DNA of 64,000 bases from an uncultured Lachnospiraceae bacterium. Lineage in GTDB: Bacteria > Bacillota > Clostridia > Lachnospirales > Lachnospiraceae. Shown piece by piece: positions 17,988 to 26,755 of this stretch. Location: assembly GCA_947172645.1 (NCBI GenBank), contig CAMWBY010000007.1, positions 124,001-188,000 on the forward strand, given 5' to 3'. The notes under the pieces were generated by a model, which ran no database searches, was not told the origin of the DNA, and saw only the letters and a program-made list of their open reading frames with translations. The position numbers were made by a program, and so were the translations under genes. The stretch's first letter is position 1, and each line of letters starts with the position of its first letter.

Positions 17988-20117
17988 ATGGCGAATTTGG
18001 ATTCTAATACGAAACAGCGGCAGCAACTGCGTTTTCCCATGATGGAAAACGACGAATACCAGAAGGCGCAGAACCAGGAAATTAAACTCGGCATAGAAGA
18101 AGGGCTGGATGTTTCCATTTATTCTAATCCGGAGTTTAACTGGCTGCAAATGGAGCAGATACGCATGGGGCTCAAGGATAAGGTGGATGCATCCGTCTAT
18201 GCGGACCCTGCCAATAATTATGAGACGATGAGGCAGATTAGGCTTTCGCTGTATTCCGGTATAGACCTTATCCCTTATCTCAAGAGAGGGTTTGCGGATG
18301 ACGACTTGGAGGAAATCCGGCTGGCGCTTTTAAACAGGCTTCCGATTGACCAATGGCTGCAGGACAACATGTGTGCGCCACAAATCCATGAAATCAGAAT
18401 CGGGCTCTGCGAGGATATAGATATTTCCGCTTACGCCAGTTTCAGGTATAACTGGATGCAGATGCAGGAAATACGCCTGGGATTGGAGAAGAAGCTGGAT
18501 GTTTCTATCTATGCGAACCATCTTTTCAATCATGCACAGATGAGAGAGATTCGTTTAGGATTAGAGGCCGGGCTGGACGTTTCTTCTTATTGCAGGCTTG
18601 TTTATTCCGCCACGGATATGAAGGAGAAGAGGCAGGCGTTTATCAACCGTAAGAAGGCAAGCGGAGTGGCACGGGAGGAAGAGGTTCAGGAGAGCGGCGC
18701 AGAGAACAACAGGAAAGAGGTTGGCAATAATAAAGGCTCGATAGTCGACGCTTTCAGGAAAAAGGAGTTTGTAATTTCCATAGAGGAAAACGGCAACAAG
18801 GCCTATGCATACATTCCCTGGGTTCCTGGAAATGTAGTCACGAAGGAAGACATTTATCATGACCTGGAAAGAAGGGAGATTGTCTTCGGCATCAAAAATG
18901 AGGCGATAGACGATTTGATTGACAGGAAGAGGTTAAACGAGAAAGTCCTCATTGCCGAAGGGATTCCTGCAATCAAGGGAGAAGACGGATGGTTTGAGTG
19001 GTTTGTCAGACTCGACCTGCCTCGTATTCCGGCGCCTTTGCCGGACGGCGGCGTCGACTATGTCAATATAGAGGCGTTTGAGATGGTGGAGGAAGGGGAG
19101 AGACTTGCGGTTTACCATCCTGCCAAAGAAGGGATAACCGGAAAGAATATATATGGTGAATCGATACATGCAGAGAATGGCGTCGAGAAGAAGCCTTTGC
19201 GTGGCATAGGGTTTACGATTGAGCCGGACGGCGTCACTTATACGTCTAAGCTGAACGGGAAGTTTGAATTTACGGGCGGGCGTATCATTATCACGAATAT
19301 GCTGGTGGTTCGCGAGGACGTCACTTCCGTGACCGGCAAATTGGAAGTGGACGGTTCCGTGTACGTCGTTGGAAGTATTTATTCAGGCGGATATATCAAG
19401 GCAACCGGAGACATTATCATTGAGCATAATGTGGAGACGGGCAGGCTGATTGCCGGCGGAAATGTGATGATTAAGAAGGGTAGCTGTTCTAAGAACGACT
19501 GCTTTATCGATGCGGGCGGCGAAGTGTCCGGGAGTTTCTTTGAAGCCGCCAACATCAATGCGGGCGGCAATGTCAAGGCGAATTATATTATGAACAGCAA
19601 TATCAATGCCATGGGCAGGGTAATCGTGTCCGGCAGCAAGGGCGTGCTGCTTGGCGGAAAAATCAGTGCGGTAAAAGGCGTGGACACTTATAATCTTGGA
19701 AACAGGATGCATATCAAGACGGTTCTTGATATAGGCAGGAATGAGATGTACGAGAGGAAACAGGCGGAATATGCCGAAAACCGGGAGAAGCTTTTGGGTG
19801 AACTGGCCGATTTGGAGAAAGAATGGAATAAAATGTTTATGATGTGTTCCGCCGGGCAGGATATTCCGGAGGAAATAAGCCGTAAAGTCCATGCCGCGAT
19901 TGAGATTAAAAGCCAGAGGATTGCGGAGATGGATGGTGAGGCGGCGAAGCTTGCCAACCTGACGGAACAGACGATGAAAGAGCCGGTCTGTGTCAGAGGA
20001 AGGGCGTACGGCGGCAGCATGATTATCATCAATTCCATTAAATATACGCTGACAACGGAAGTGAAGCGGGCGGTGTTCAAGCTGCGCAACAAGCAGGTTG
20101 TTATGGTAGCTTTGTAG
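17988..20117 (+). CDS. FapA (DUF342)-domain protein with an N-terminal helical repeat array
   Basis: 709 residues. Residues about 25-215 contain around seven degenerate copies, about 26-30 residues apart, of a motif like QMxEIRLGLExGLDVSxYAxPxFN. Clear copies include MEQIRMGLKDKVDASVYADP, MQEIRLGLEKKLDVSIYANH and MREIRLGLEAGLDVSSYC. From about 260 to the end lies a FapA-type domain with a long right-handed beta-helix-like part rich in Gly and Asn (VDGSVYVVGSIYSGGYIKATG, INAGGNVKANYIMNSNINAMG) and a coiled segment near 585-650. FapA-family proteins are large cytoplasmic scaffold-like proteins linked to polar organisation of flagella in some species. No flagellar gene is present here. The gene after it is an HD-GYP regulator, 50 bp on, so a signalling link is plausible. 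Confidence 0.8.
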   Translation: MANLDSNTKQRQQLRFPMMENDEYQKAQNQEIKLGIEEGLDVSIYSNPEFNWLQMEQIRMGLKDKVDASVYADPANNYETMRQIRLSLYSGIDLIPYLKRGFADDDLEEIRLALLNRLPIDQWLQDNMCAPQIHEIRIGLCEDIDISAYASFRYNWMQMQEIRLGLEKKLDVSIYANHLFNHAQMREIRLGLEAGLDVSSYCRLVYSATDMKEKRQAFINRKKASGVAREEEVQESGAENNRKEVGNNKGSIVDAFRKKEFVISIEENGNKAYAYIPWVPGNVVTKEDIYHDLERREIVFGIKNEAIDDLIDRKRLNEKVLIAEGIPAIKGEDGWFEWFVRLDLPRIPAPLPDGGVDYVNIEAFEMVEEGERLAVYHPAKEGITGKNIYGESIHAENGVEKKPLRGIGFTIEPDGVTYTSKLNGKFEFTGGRIIITNMLVVREDVTSVTGKLEVDGSVYVVGSIYSGGYIKATGDIIIEHNVETGRLIAGGNVMIKKGSCSKNDCFIDAGGEVSGSFFEAANINAGGNVKANYIMNSNINAMGRVIVSGSKGVLLGGKISAVKGVDTYNLGNRMHIKTVLDIGRNEMYERKQAEYAENREKLLGELADLEKEWNKMFMMCSAGQDIPEEISRKVHAAIEIKSQRIAEMDGEAAKLANLTEQTMKEPVCVRGRAYGGSMIIINSIKYTLTTEVKRAVFKLRNKQVVMVAL

Positions 20118-20167
20118 TAACAAGGTATCAGGGTCTTAATAATAATGATAGAAAGTATGGGGAAAAC

Positions 20168-21268
20168 ATGAAACGGGACACAATTTTAATTTTTGAAGAT
20201 AACGCAATCGATAGGGCGATTCTGGCTGAATTATTCAGGTCGGATTATAAGATTCTGGAAGCCGAGAACGGAAGGGAAGGCTTGGAGTTATTAAACAGTA
20301 ACATTGCCTCTATCGCGATTGTTCTGCTTGACAACCTGATGCCGGTGCTGGACGGTTTCACGGTGTTGGAACATTTGAAAGACAAGAATATTCTTAATAA
20401 AATACCGTTTATTATGGTTACGGGGGAGACATCCCATGAGTTGGAGAGAAAAGGGTACGAGTATGGAATCGTAAGCTACATCAAGAAACCGTATCAGCCT
20501 GACGTGGTAAAGCAGGTGGTACACAACGCGATTGGGTGGTTCCAGTACAAAATGCAGTTGGAGATGATGGTTAAGAAGCAGAATATCAATATCCAAAAGC
20601 AGAATAGCGTGCTGCGGCAGCAGACGAAGAAGCTGAACCATGTGAACGAGATATTGATAGACTCCCTGAGTAACATCGTGGAGTTTAGGAATATGGAATC
20701 AAAACTGCATATTAAAAGGATTCGGGAGTATTCTTTATGCCTCGGGAAAAGCGTCATGAGGTTATATCCGGAGTATGGGCTGACGCCCGAACAGCTGATA
20801 CAGATTGGATGGGCTTCTTCGCTCCATGATATCGGTAAGATTGCGATTCCGGACAGTATTATTTTGAAACCCGGGAAGCTGACGCCGGATGAATTTGAAT
20901 TGATTAAATCCCATACCACCAAAGGCGCGGAGATTATACAGCACAGGGTCCGCCTAAACGACAGGGCGATTTTCGAGTATGCCTATGATATTGCAAGGCA
21001 CCACCATGAGAAGTATGACGGCAAAGGTTATCCCGATGGGCTGAAAGGGGATGAAATCAGTATAGCGGCGCAGATTGTCTCGTTGGTTGACGTATATGAC
21101 GCGCTCACATCCAAGCGCGTCTATAAAGCGGCCTATGAACCGGACAAAGCTTACCAGATGATTATCAATGGGCATAGCGGTATCTTCTCGCCGAAACTGT
21201 TAAAAGCTTTTGCGGAAGTCAGGCCAAGGTTTGAGAGCCTGTGTTCTATGTATCAGGATGAAGATTAG
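20168..21268 (+). CDS. Response regulator with HD-GYP domain, putative c-di-GMP phosphodiesterase
   Basis: 366 residues. The receiver (1-120) has D55 in VLLDNLMPVLDGF and the conserved Lys in IKKPY. A coiled linker (about 130-165, KKQNIN...RQQTKKLNHVNEIL) leads to an HD-GYP domain with H220-D221 in LHDIGKIAIPD, the histidine pair in ARHHHEKYDGKGYP, and GYP. It shares its architecture with the protein at 7899-9011 but is clearly diverged, so it is a paralogue rather than a recent copy. It follows the FapA-like gene by 50 bp and ends at a strong terminator. It should lower cyclic di-GMP in response to a kinase not adjacent to it. Confidence 0.92.
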   Translation: MKRDTILIFEDNAIDRAILAELFRSDYKILEAENGREGLELLNSNIASIAIVLLDNLMPVLDGFTVLEHLKDKNILNKIPFIMVTGETSHELERKGYEYGIVSYIKKPYQPDVVKQVVHNAIGWFQYKMQLEMMVKKQNINIQKQNSVLRQQTKKLNHVNEILIDSLSNIVEFRNMESKLHIKRIREYSLCLGKSVMRLYPEYGLTPEQLIQIGWASSLHDIGKIAIPDSIILKPGKLTPDEFELIKSHTTKGAEIIQHRVRLNDRAIFEYAYDIARHHHEKYDGKGYPDGLKGDEISIAAQIVSLVDVYDALTSKRVYKAAYEPDKAYQMIINGHSGIFSPKLLKAFAEVRPRFESLCSMYQDED

Positions 21269-21310
21269 TATGCTGGGATAAGCTGTAGGGAAACTTAAGA
21301 AAAAGATATC

Positions 21311-21352
21311 ACAGGACAGATTGCGGTTGGCAGAGCAATCTGTCCTGTTTTA
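21311..21352 (+). terminator. Rho-independent terminator
   Basis: ACAGGACAGATTGC (21311-21324) and GCAATCTGTCCTGT (21335-21348) form a perfect 14-bp stem followed by TTTTA. It separates the FapA/HD-GYP unit from the next exporter operon. Confidence 0.95.
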
Positions 21353-21382
21353 TGCGCAGACCCGAATCTTACGATTGTCTTT

Positions 21383-21437
21383 TGTTACAAAATTGTACCT
21401 TTCATGTACCTTGTCTGTAACTTTGGGATGATACAAT
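21383..21437 (+). promoter_or_regulatory. Probable activator-dependent promoter with four 11-bp-spaced direct repeats
   Basis: Four 8-bp units start at 21383 (TGTTACAA), 21394 (TGTACCTT), 21405 (TGTACCTT) and 21416 (TGTAACTT), each exactly 11 bp apart, one helical turn. A -10-like TACAAT lies at 21432-21437, and no good -35 box is present where one is expected because the repeats occupy that place. Direct repeats with a helical-turn period are the usual target of OmpR-family dimers. The regulator at 6136-6831 is the nearest candidate; this is inference. The exporter gene starts about 90 bp downstream. Confidence 0.65.
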
Positions 21438-21527
21438 CTTTATAAGGTAAAAAGAAGCAGGTTAGCAGGGCAATGCCATTCGGTTAAGCGGACAGGCTTG
21501 CGAGTGTGGAAGGGAGAGGAGTACCGT

Positions 21528-22217
21528 ATGGAAATTATCGTAAAGGCGACAGGGCTAAAGAAATATTATGGGGAAGGGGAGGCGCTTGTGAAAGCGCTTG
21601 ACGGCGTGGATTTAGAGATTGAGCGGGGGAAGTTTACCGCTATTGTGGGTACAAGCGGAAGCGGGAAATCCACGCTTCTCAATATGCTTGGCGGGCTGGA
21701 CGTGCCTGACGAAGGGAGTGTCAGGATAGGCAGCCAGGAGCTTTCCAGGCTGAACGCTGAGCAGGCGACGATATTCAGGCGCAAACAAATCGGGTTTATT
21801 TTCCAGAATTATAACTTGGTCCCGGTACTGACGGTGTGGGAAAATATTATTTTTCCTATTTCACTGGATGGCCGTAAACCTGACCGGAAATTTATTATGG
21901 ACATTGTAAAGCTGCTTGGGTTGGAGAGCAAACTGGACAGTTTTCCGAACCAGCTTTCCGGCGGGCAGCAGCAGAGAGCGGCGATTGCACGGGCACTTGC
22001 TACGAAGCCGTCTATTATTTTGGCCGACGAGCCTACCGGGAATCTTGATTCCGGCACGAGCGATGACGTGGTGAGCCTGTTAAAGATGTCAGGCAGCCAG
22101 TTTCATCAGACAATCGTGATGATTACGCACAATCCGGAAATTGCAGCCCGAGCGGACAGGGTAATACAGATAGAAGATGGGAGGATTGCTTATGTTTCGG
22201 CCAATATCTGTGATTAG
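21528..22217 (+). CDS. ABC transporter ATP-binding protein (LolD/MacB/BceA type)
   Basis: 229 residues. It has Walker [11 protein letters not shown] loop [18 protein letters not shown], signature [15 protein letters not shown], Walker [13 protein letters not shown] and the H loop MITHNPEI. I chose the ATG at 21528, preceded by GGGAGAGGAG, over an upstream in-frame start at 21498. It overlaps the permease gene by 26 bp. Similarity to the ATPase at 14615-15280 suggests related exporters with different cargo or sensors. Expression is probably controlled by the repeat array just upstream. Confidence 0.94.
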   Translation: MEIIVKATGLKKYYGEGEALVKALDGVDLEIERGKFTAIVGTSGSGKSTLLNMLGGLDVPDEGSVRIGSQELSRLNAEQATIFRRKQIGFIFQNYNLVPVLTVWENIIFPISLDGRKPDRKFIMDIVKLLGLESKLDSFPNQLSGGQQQRAAIARALATKPSIILADEPTGNLDSGTSDDVVSLLKMSGSQFHQTIVMITHNPEIAARADRVIQIEDGRIAYVSANICD

Positions 22218-24729
22218 CAGGAGGAGTTTTCAGAAGAACAAAGGGCGTAACCTGGTGGCGGCGATTGCCATTGTACTGACTACATTGATGTTTACGACGC
22301 TTTTTGTTCTAAGCCAGAGCATGAATAAGAATATTGTGGAAATGACATTCAGGCAGACGGGCTATGACGCGCAGGCGTCTTTTCAATCGATTACCGGTGA
22401 GCAGGCGGACGCCGTTGCATCCCATCCCGAGGTGAAAGAGGTGGGAAACAGCCTGGTGGCAGGACTGGCGCAGGATAAGCGTATCTCGGGAAGACAGGTG
22501 GAAATCAGGTGGGCGGATGAAAGCTATGCGGCTCATTCCTTTGCACTGCCGACTGTCGGCAGGATGCCCGAAAGCCCGGATGAGATTGCTTTGGATACGA
22601 TAGTGTTAGACAGGCTTGGCGTATCTCACGAATTAGGCAGTCAGGTGACCATTGGGTGGATAGCTGATTTTGTATCCAAAGAGGAGGTTACTTCCACATT
22701 TACGCTGTGTGGATTTTGGGAGGGGAATGAATCCAGTTATGCCAGTATGGCGTGGGTGGGTGAGGATTTCGCCAGGGAGGCGGCGTTCGCCGGAGAGTCA
22801 AACTCTGAGGCAATAGCAGGGAAACGTATGGCGCAGGTCAGCCTGTACAGCGAGAGGGATATTGCGGGAACGATGGACCGTATCCTGTCGGATGTGGGTA
22901 TTGACGGATTAGAGTACAGCGTAAATCTGGCCTATTCGCCGGAGATGAACCGGATGGCGGCACAGGAAAGTCTTCCGATGTATGCAGGGATGGTTCTCGT
23001 GTTTTTGGCGGGGTATCTGATTATTTATAATATTTTCCAGATATCCGTGACTGCGGATATACAGTTTTACGGAAAATTGAAAACCCTTGGGATGACGAAA
23101 AGACAGCTTAAGAAGTTGATTTATATGCAGGCGGGAAGGCTATGCCTGGTTGGAATCCCGGTTGGGCTGCTGCTTGGATATGTGCTTGGGGCAGTGCTTG
23201 TGCCTGTGCTGATTAGTTTTCAGACAGGAAGCGTGTCGGCGAATCCGGTTATCTTTGTCGGCTCTGCGCTGTTTGCGGGATTGACTGTATTGGTCTCCTG
23301 TATGCGTCCGGCGAAGCTGGCGGGGAAGGTGTCTCCTATAGAAGCGTTGCGGTACAATGACGCGGAGGAGAGCAACCGTCACAGAAGGAAGAAAAGGCAG
23401 GGAAGCGCGTCAGTGCCTGCACTGGCCTGGTCAAATCTGGGGCGTAACAGAAAGCGCACGGTTATTCTCGTCTGCTCCCTTACGTTAGGGCTGGTGCTGA
23501 TGAGTTGCTTCTATGCCAAGAACGTTTCTTTTGATATGGAGAAATATCTTGCCGGGCTGACCATTGCGGATTACCAGATTGACGAGGCAACCAGTGAAGA
23601 TTATATGGCAGGGTATGACCCGCAGGGAAGCACGCTGGATGACAGACTTGTCAGACTAATTGAGTCAATGGATGGACTGGAGGAAACGGGGCATCTGTAC
23701 AGCCATGAGACGGAGATTGCGTTGAATAGCCGGACGGTAGAGAATATCCAAGGATTCTATGCAGGAGAAAGGCTTAATGAATGGGCGGCCTATGACGCGG
23801 CGGGTGTGGAGGCGATGCGCAGTGCAGTTGAGAACAAGAAGGCTTCCAGTGTCATTTACGGTATCGATGGTATTCCACTGGATGTGTACGGCGGAGAGAC
23901 GTATTGGGAGAACGGAAGTTTTGATGAAGCGCTTTTTGCAGCGGGCGGATATGTGCTGGCCATTGGGCCGGGCATGGAGACCGGCATACAAAAGCAGGCG
24001 ATGCCTACTGTTTCGGTGGGGGATACGGTGTCCATAGAGGGCAGGGAATATACGGTTATGGCAGTGCTCAACAACTTGCAGCCGGTGACGGAAGGGGCGA
24101 AGGAAAACGGGGCGCAGGATGCCTTTTACCTGGATTTTATTATGCCTGCCGAGACGTTTAGGGAGTGTTGGCCTGACAATACACTGCGGAAACTGTATTT
24201 TAATGTGGGTGATGACAAAATGGATGAGGTGCAGGAGAAGTTGGATGGTTACTTTGCGGAAACCGGTTTGACTCTTTCGGTCACATCGAGGAAGTCCATG
24301 GAGGAGCAGTATGAGCGCGAGACCCGCGCAGGGGCCGTGATGGGAAATGCCATCAGCGTTGTTATCGCTTTGGTGGGAGTTTTGAATTTTATCAACTCCA
24401 TGGTCACTTCCATCGTATCCAGGAAGAAAGAGTTTGCCATGATGCAGAGTGTGGGTATGACCAAATCACAGTTATGTAAACTACTTGTTTTCGAGGGATT
24501 GGATTACACGGTATTGACTTTATCAGTCACATATGTGCTCAGCGCCCTGGCGGTAGGCGTCGGCGTTCGCGCCATGGTTGAGGGAGGTTTTAGTACCTTC
24601 CGGTTTACATTACTGCCCCTTGTGCTGTGCACGCCGATTCTCGCCGGGCTTGCCATTCTGGTTCCGTATCTGTGTTTCAGGAATCTTGAGAAGGACAGCC
24701 TGACGGAGAGGCTGCGGTCAACAGACTGA
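22192..24729 (+). CDS. FtsX-family ABC transporter permease
   Basis: 845 residues with the same plan as the permease at 15295-17844: a leading membrane helix (NLVAAIAIVLTTLMFTTLFVL), a large external part, an FtsX block at about 260-390, a central hydrophobic segment (VILVCSLTLGLVLMSCFYAK), and a final FtsX block with SIVSRKKEFAMMQSVGMTKSQL. GGGAGG at 22179-22184 supports the ATG at 22192, inside the ATPase gene. Together with that ATPase it forms an exporter for an unknown substrate, in this class often antimicrobial peptides. Its 3' end overlaps the convergent thiamine pyrophosphokinase gene by 12 bp. Confidence 0.9.
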   Translation: MFRPISVISRRSFQKNKGRNLVAAIAIVLTTLMFTTLFVLSQSMNKNIVEMTFRQTGYDAQASFQSITGEQADAVASHPEVKEVGNSLVAGLAQDKRISGRQVEIRWADESYAAHSFALPTVGRMPESPDEIALDTIVLDRLGVSHELGSQVTIGWIADFVSKEEVTSTFTLCGFWEGNESSYASMAWVGEDFAREAAFAGESNSEAIAGKRMAQVSLYSERDIAGTMDRILSDVGIDGLEYSVNLAYSPEMNRMAAQESLPMYAGMVLVFLAGYLIIYNIFQISVTADIQFYGKLKTLGMTKRQLKKLIYMQAGRLCLVGIPVGLLLGYVLGAVLVPVLISFQTGSVSANPVIFVGSALFAGLTVLVSCMRPAKLAGKVSPIEALRYNDAEESNRHRRKKRQGSASVPALAWSNLGRNRKRTVILVCSLTLGLVLMSCFYAKNVSFDMEKYLAGLTIADYQIDEATSEDYMAGYDPQGSTLDDRLVRLIESMDGLEETGHLYSHETEIALNSRTVENIQGFYAGERLNEWAAYDAAGVEAMRSAVENKKASSVIYGIDGIPLDVYGGETYWENGSFDEALFAAGGYVLAIGPGMETGIQKQAMPTVSVGDTVSIEGREYTVMAVLNNLQPVTEGAKENGAQDAFYLDFIMPAETFRECWPDNTLRKLYFNVGDDKMDEVQEKLDGYFAETGLTLSVTSRKSMEEQYERETRAGAVMGNAISVVIALVGVLNFINSMVTSIVSRKKEFAMMQSVGMTKSQLCKLLVFEGLDYTVLTLSVTYVLSALAVGVGVRAMVEGGFSTFRFTLLPLVLCTPILAGLAILVPYLCFRNLEKDSLTERLRSTD

Positions 24730-25371
24730 CGATTCTATTTGCGTGAACGCTTTATAGGGCATAACAATGAGCAGCGTCCCGTCTTTTACGGTGATGCTGC
24801 TTTTTGTGCCTGTAAATTCGTTGCTGACGCCGAGGGGAATGGTGTTTTTAAGCACAGCGTCCGTAAGTTCGTATTTTAATCCCTTCAGGTATACGCCGGA
24901 AGACTGCTCGGTGTGGGAGAAGACTGACACATAGCCGGAGGGGATTTCCCGGAAGGCGAGGCTTGTATTATGGATTGCGGTGATGACGGTATCCCGCCCG
25001 AAGAGAAAACCGCGCTTTTCCTGTGATGCAAGGTCGGCGAGGAGCTGCAAGTTGGCGATGGTGTGGTCGACGCGTCCGCCTGTTCCGCCATATAGACAGA
25101 AAAGCGTATAGCCCTTCCTGATGCCGATGTCAATAGCGGCTGACATATCTGTCATGTCCTTTTCCGGGTTAAGTCTTATGACATTCGGAGATTGAGGGAT
25201 GTAGTCAAGGCTGTCGAAATCCCCGATGATATAGTCGGCATGAATATTGTGTTTTTCCAGAGAGTCAAACCCGGCGTCCGCCGCGATGACTAAATCATTG
25301 TCTCCGGGAGCAAAAGGCAGGCCGTAGTCCGCGCCGCCGCCTGCGATATAACAAATTTTAGATGCGTTCAT
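24718..25371 (-). CDS. thiN: Thiamine pyrophosphokinase
   Basis: 217 residues. It transfers pyrophosphate from ATP to thiamine, giving thiamine diphosphate. Signature parts are AADAGFDSLEKHNIHADYIIGDFDS in the N-terminal catalytic domain, MTDMSAAIDIG, and GGTGGRVDHTIANLQLL at the substrate site. The C-terminal beta domain (GVYLKGLKYEL, PLGVSNEFTG) completes the family pattern. CGGAGACATC precedes the ATG at 25371, a better start than the in-frame codon at 25413. Length is normal for the family. It stands alone and is unrelated in function to its neighbours. Confidence 0.93.
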   Translation of the reverse strand: MNASKICYIAGGGADYGLPFAPGDNDLVIAADAGFDSLEKHNIHADYIIGDFDSLDYIPQSPNVIRLNPEKDMTDMSAAIDIGIRKGYTLFCLYGGTGGRVDHTIANLQLLADLASQEKRGFLFGRDTVITAIHNTSLAFREIPSGYVSVFSHTEQSSGVYLKGLKYELTDAVLKNTIPLGVSNEFTGTKSSITVKDGTLLIVMPYKAFTQIESSVC

Positions 25372-25624
25372 GATGTCTCCGTTCTGGTAAAATAAATTCA
25401 TCTGGTAGAGCAAGGCTAGGAAAGTATATGCTTTTTATATTTAGTATAACCTGTTGAAATAATCTGCGCAAATAATTTGTCAGAATATAGCTCCCTAAAA
25501 ATCAGGGTTGGAATATTTGGAACTTTATGTTTTTCATGGAATACCTTGATATAATTTAGAAAAACGATATAATTTGCAATATAACATATTTAGATGTTTT
25601 ATGGTGATAATTTCCCTGTAATAA

Positions 25625-26545
25625 ATTTTTCGCAGGGAGGCTGTTCGTACAGAACGAATGACACGTAAAGATTTGGAATGTACCAATGAGGAATTGCTCA
25701 ATAAGTTGGGACTGATTATTGACGGAAAATTGAAGCGGGCAGCAGTTTTATTATTCTATCGTAATCCGCAACGCTTTTTTACTGGATGTTACGTGAAAAT
25801 TGGAAAGTTCGGAATAGGTTCTGACCTTCAATACCAGGACGTGGTAGAGGGCTCGCTGATTTTAATTGCGGACAGAGTAGTTGAATTGATTTATTTGAAA
25901 TATTTAAAAGCATTTATCTCCTATGATAAAGAGGTACGAGTGGAAAAATATCCATATGCGCGGGAAGCGGTGCGTGAGGCGGTATACAATGCGTTGATTC
26001 ATTGCAAATGGGAAGATGGTATTCCGATTCAAGTCCGAATAGAAGATGAATCTATGTATATTAGTAATGCCTGTGTATTTCCAAGCGACTGGACAACGGA
26101 AAATCTTATGAAAACTCATAATTCCAGACCATATAATCCGGATTTAGCCAATACATTTTTCAGGGCGGGATATATAGAATCATGGGGACGAGGTATACAA
26201 AAAATTTGTGAAGAGTGTGATTTGATTGGCGCTCAGGCTCCGGAATATAGTGTTCTTGGAGACGACATTACAGTTAAGTTGAATGCGGTTCCAATTGGGA
26301 ATTTTAATAGGACAAATGATGTCCGAAAAGAAAAGGCTATGAATATAAAAGTTTTAGAGCTTATAACAGCGCAAACGGACATTTCATTGTCCGAAATAGC
26401 TGACCGTTTAGGAGTGTCATATAAAACGGTGCAGAGGGCAGTGGCGGACTTAAAAAAGTTTGGTGTTATTGAGAGAATCGGAGGAAGAAGAAAAGGGTAT
26501 TGGAGGATAACGGAGAAAAATACGGAAAGAACGCTGCACAGATAG
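25625..26545 (+). pseudogene. 5'-truncated COG2865-type ATP-binding transcriptional regulator
   Basis: The open frame from the ATG at 25658 gives 295 residues. They match only the C-terminal part of AlbA_2/HTH regulators: a GHKL-like ATPase half (REAVREAVYNALIHCKWEDG, NPDLANTFFRAGYIESWGRGI) and a C-terminal helix-turn-helix (DISLSEIADRLGVSYKTVQRAV). Full proteins are usually 400-550 residues and begin with an AlbA_2 domain, which is absent. Family-like coding continues in frame upstream of the ATG to about 25625 (FRREAVRTERMTRKDL) before a stop at 25622-25624, so the 5' end looks lost rather than unstarted. The ribosome binding site for the ATG is poor. It may still make a DNA-binding fragment. 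Confidence 0.6.
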
Positions 26546-26591
26546 CGTTGCGCAGTATTTTTATCAAAGTGCTAACCCACTATAAATAAGA

Positions 26592-26620
26592 TTTACGTAA
26601 ACGGTAATTTCATGTATACT
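26592..26620 (+). promoter_or_regulatory. Probable sigma-A promoter of the PsiE-like gene
   Basis: TTTACG (26592-26597) and TATACT (26615-26620) are separated by 17 bp. Transcription would begin near 26627 and include the hairpin leader at 26663-26724. Confidence 0.5.
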
Positions 26621-26662
26621 GGTTTTAGATAAGCAAACAACACAGCATTCATTATGTCAAAG

Positions 26663-26724
26663 GCCGCTGCATATATTTAAAGTCGAATATGCAGGCGGCA
26701 CGTCGGCTTATCTTGCCGCCTGCA
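26663..26724 (+). promoter_or_regulatory. Leader with two mutually exclusive hairpins
   Basis: GCCGCTGCATAT (26663-26674) can pair with ATATGCAGGCGGC (26687-26699, one bulged G). The same TGCAGGCGGC (26690-26699) can instead pair perfectly with GCCGCCTGCA (26715-26724). The two stems cannot coexist. No U tract follows the second stem, so attenuation at the level of termination is not obvious. It precedes the PsiE-like start by 32 bp. Confidence 0.5.
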
Positions 26725-26755
26725 GGGCAAATCTGTATGGCGGGACAGGAATTTT

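Noticed and set aside
18055..18640. The repeat array in the FapA-like gene as a DNA-level tandem repeat.
   Set aside because: The units are similar only as protein; the DNA copies are too diverged for slippage or recombination to be likely.
7899..21268. The two HD-GYP regulators as a recent duplication.
   Set aside because: They share architecture but differ along the whole receiver and linker; nothing points to a recent copy.
25643..25658. Inverted repeat GTTCGTACAGAAC / TTCGT-N5-ACGAA resembling a LexA-type operator before the start at 25658.
   Set aside because: It lies inside the apparent coding remnant of the truncated regulator and overlaps the ATG, so the symmetry is more simply chance within old coding sequence.
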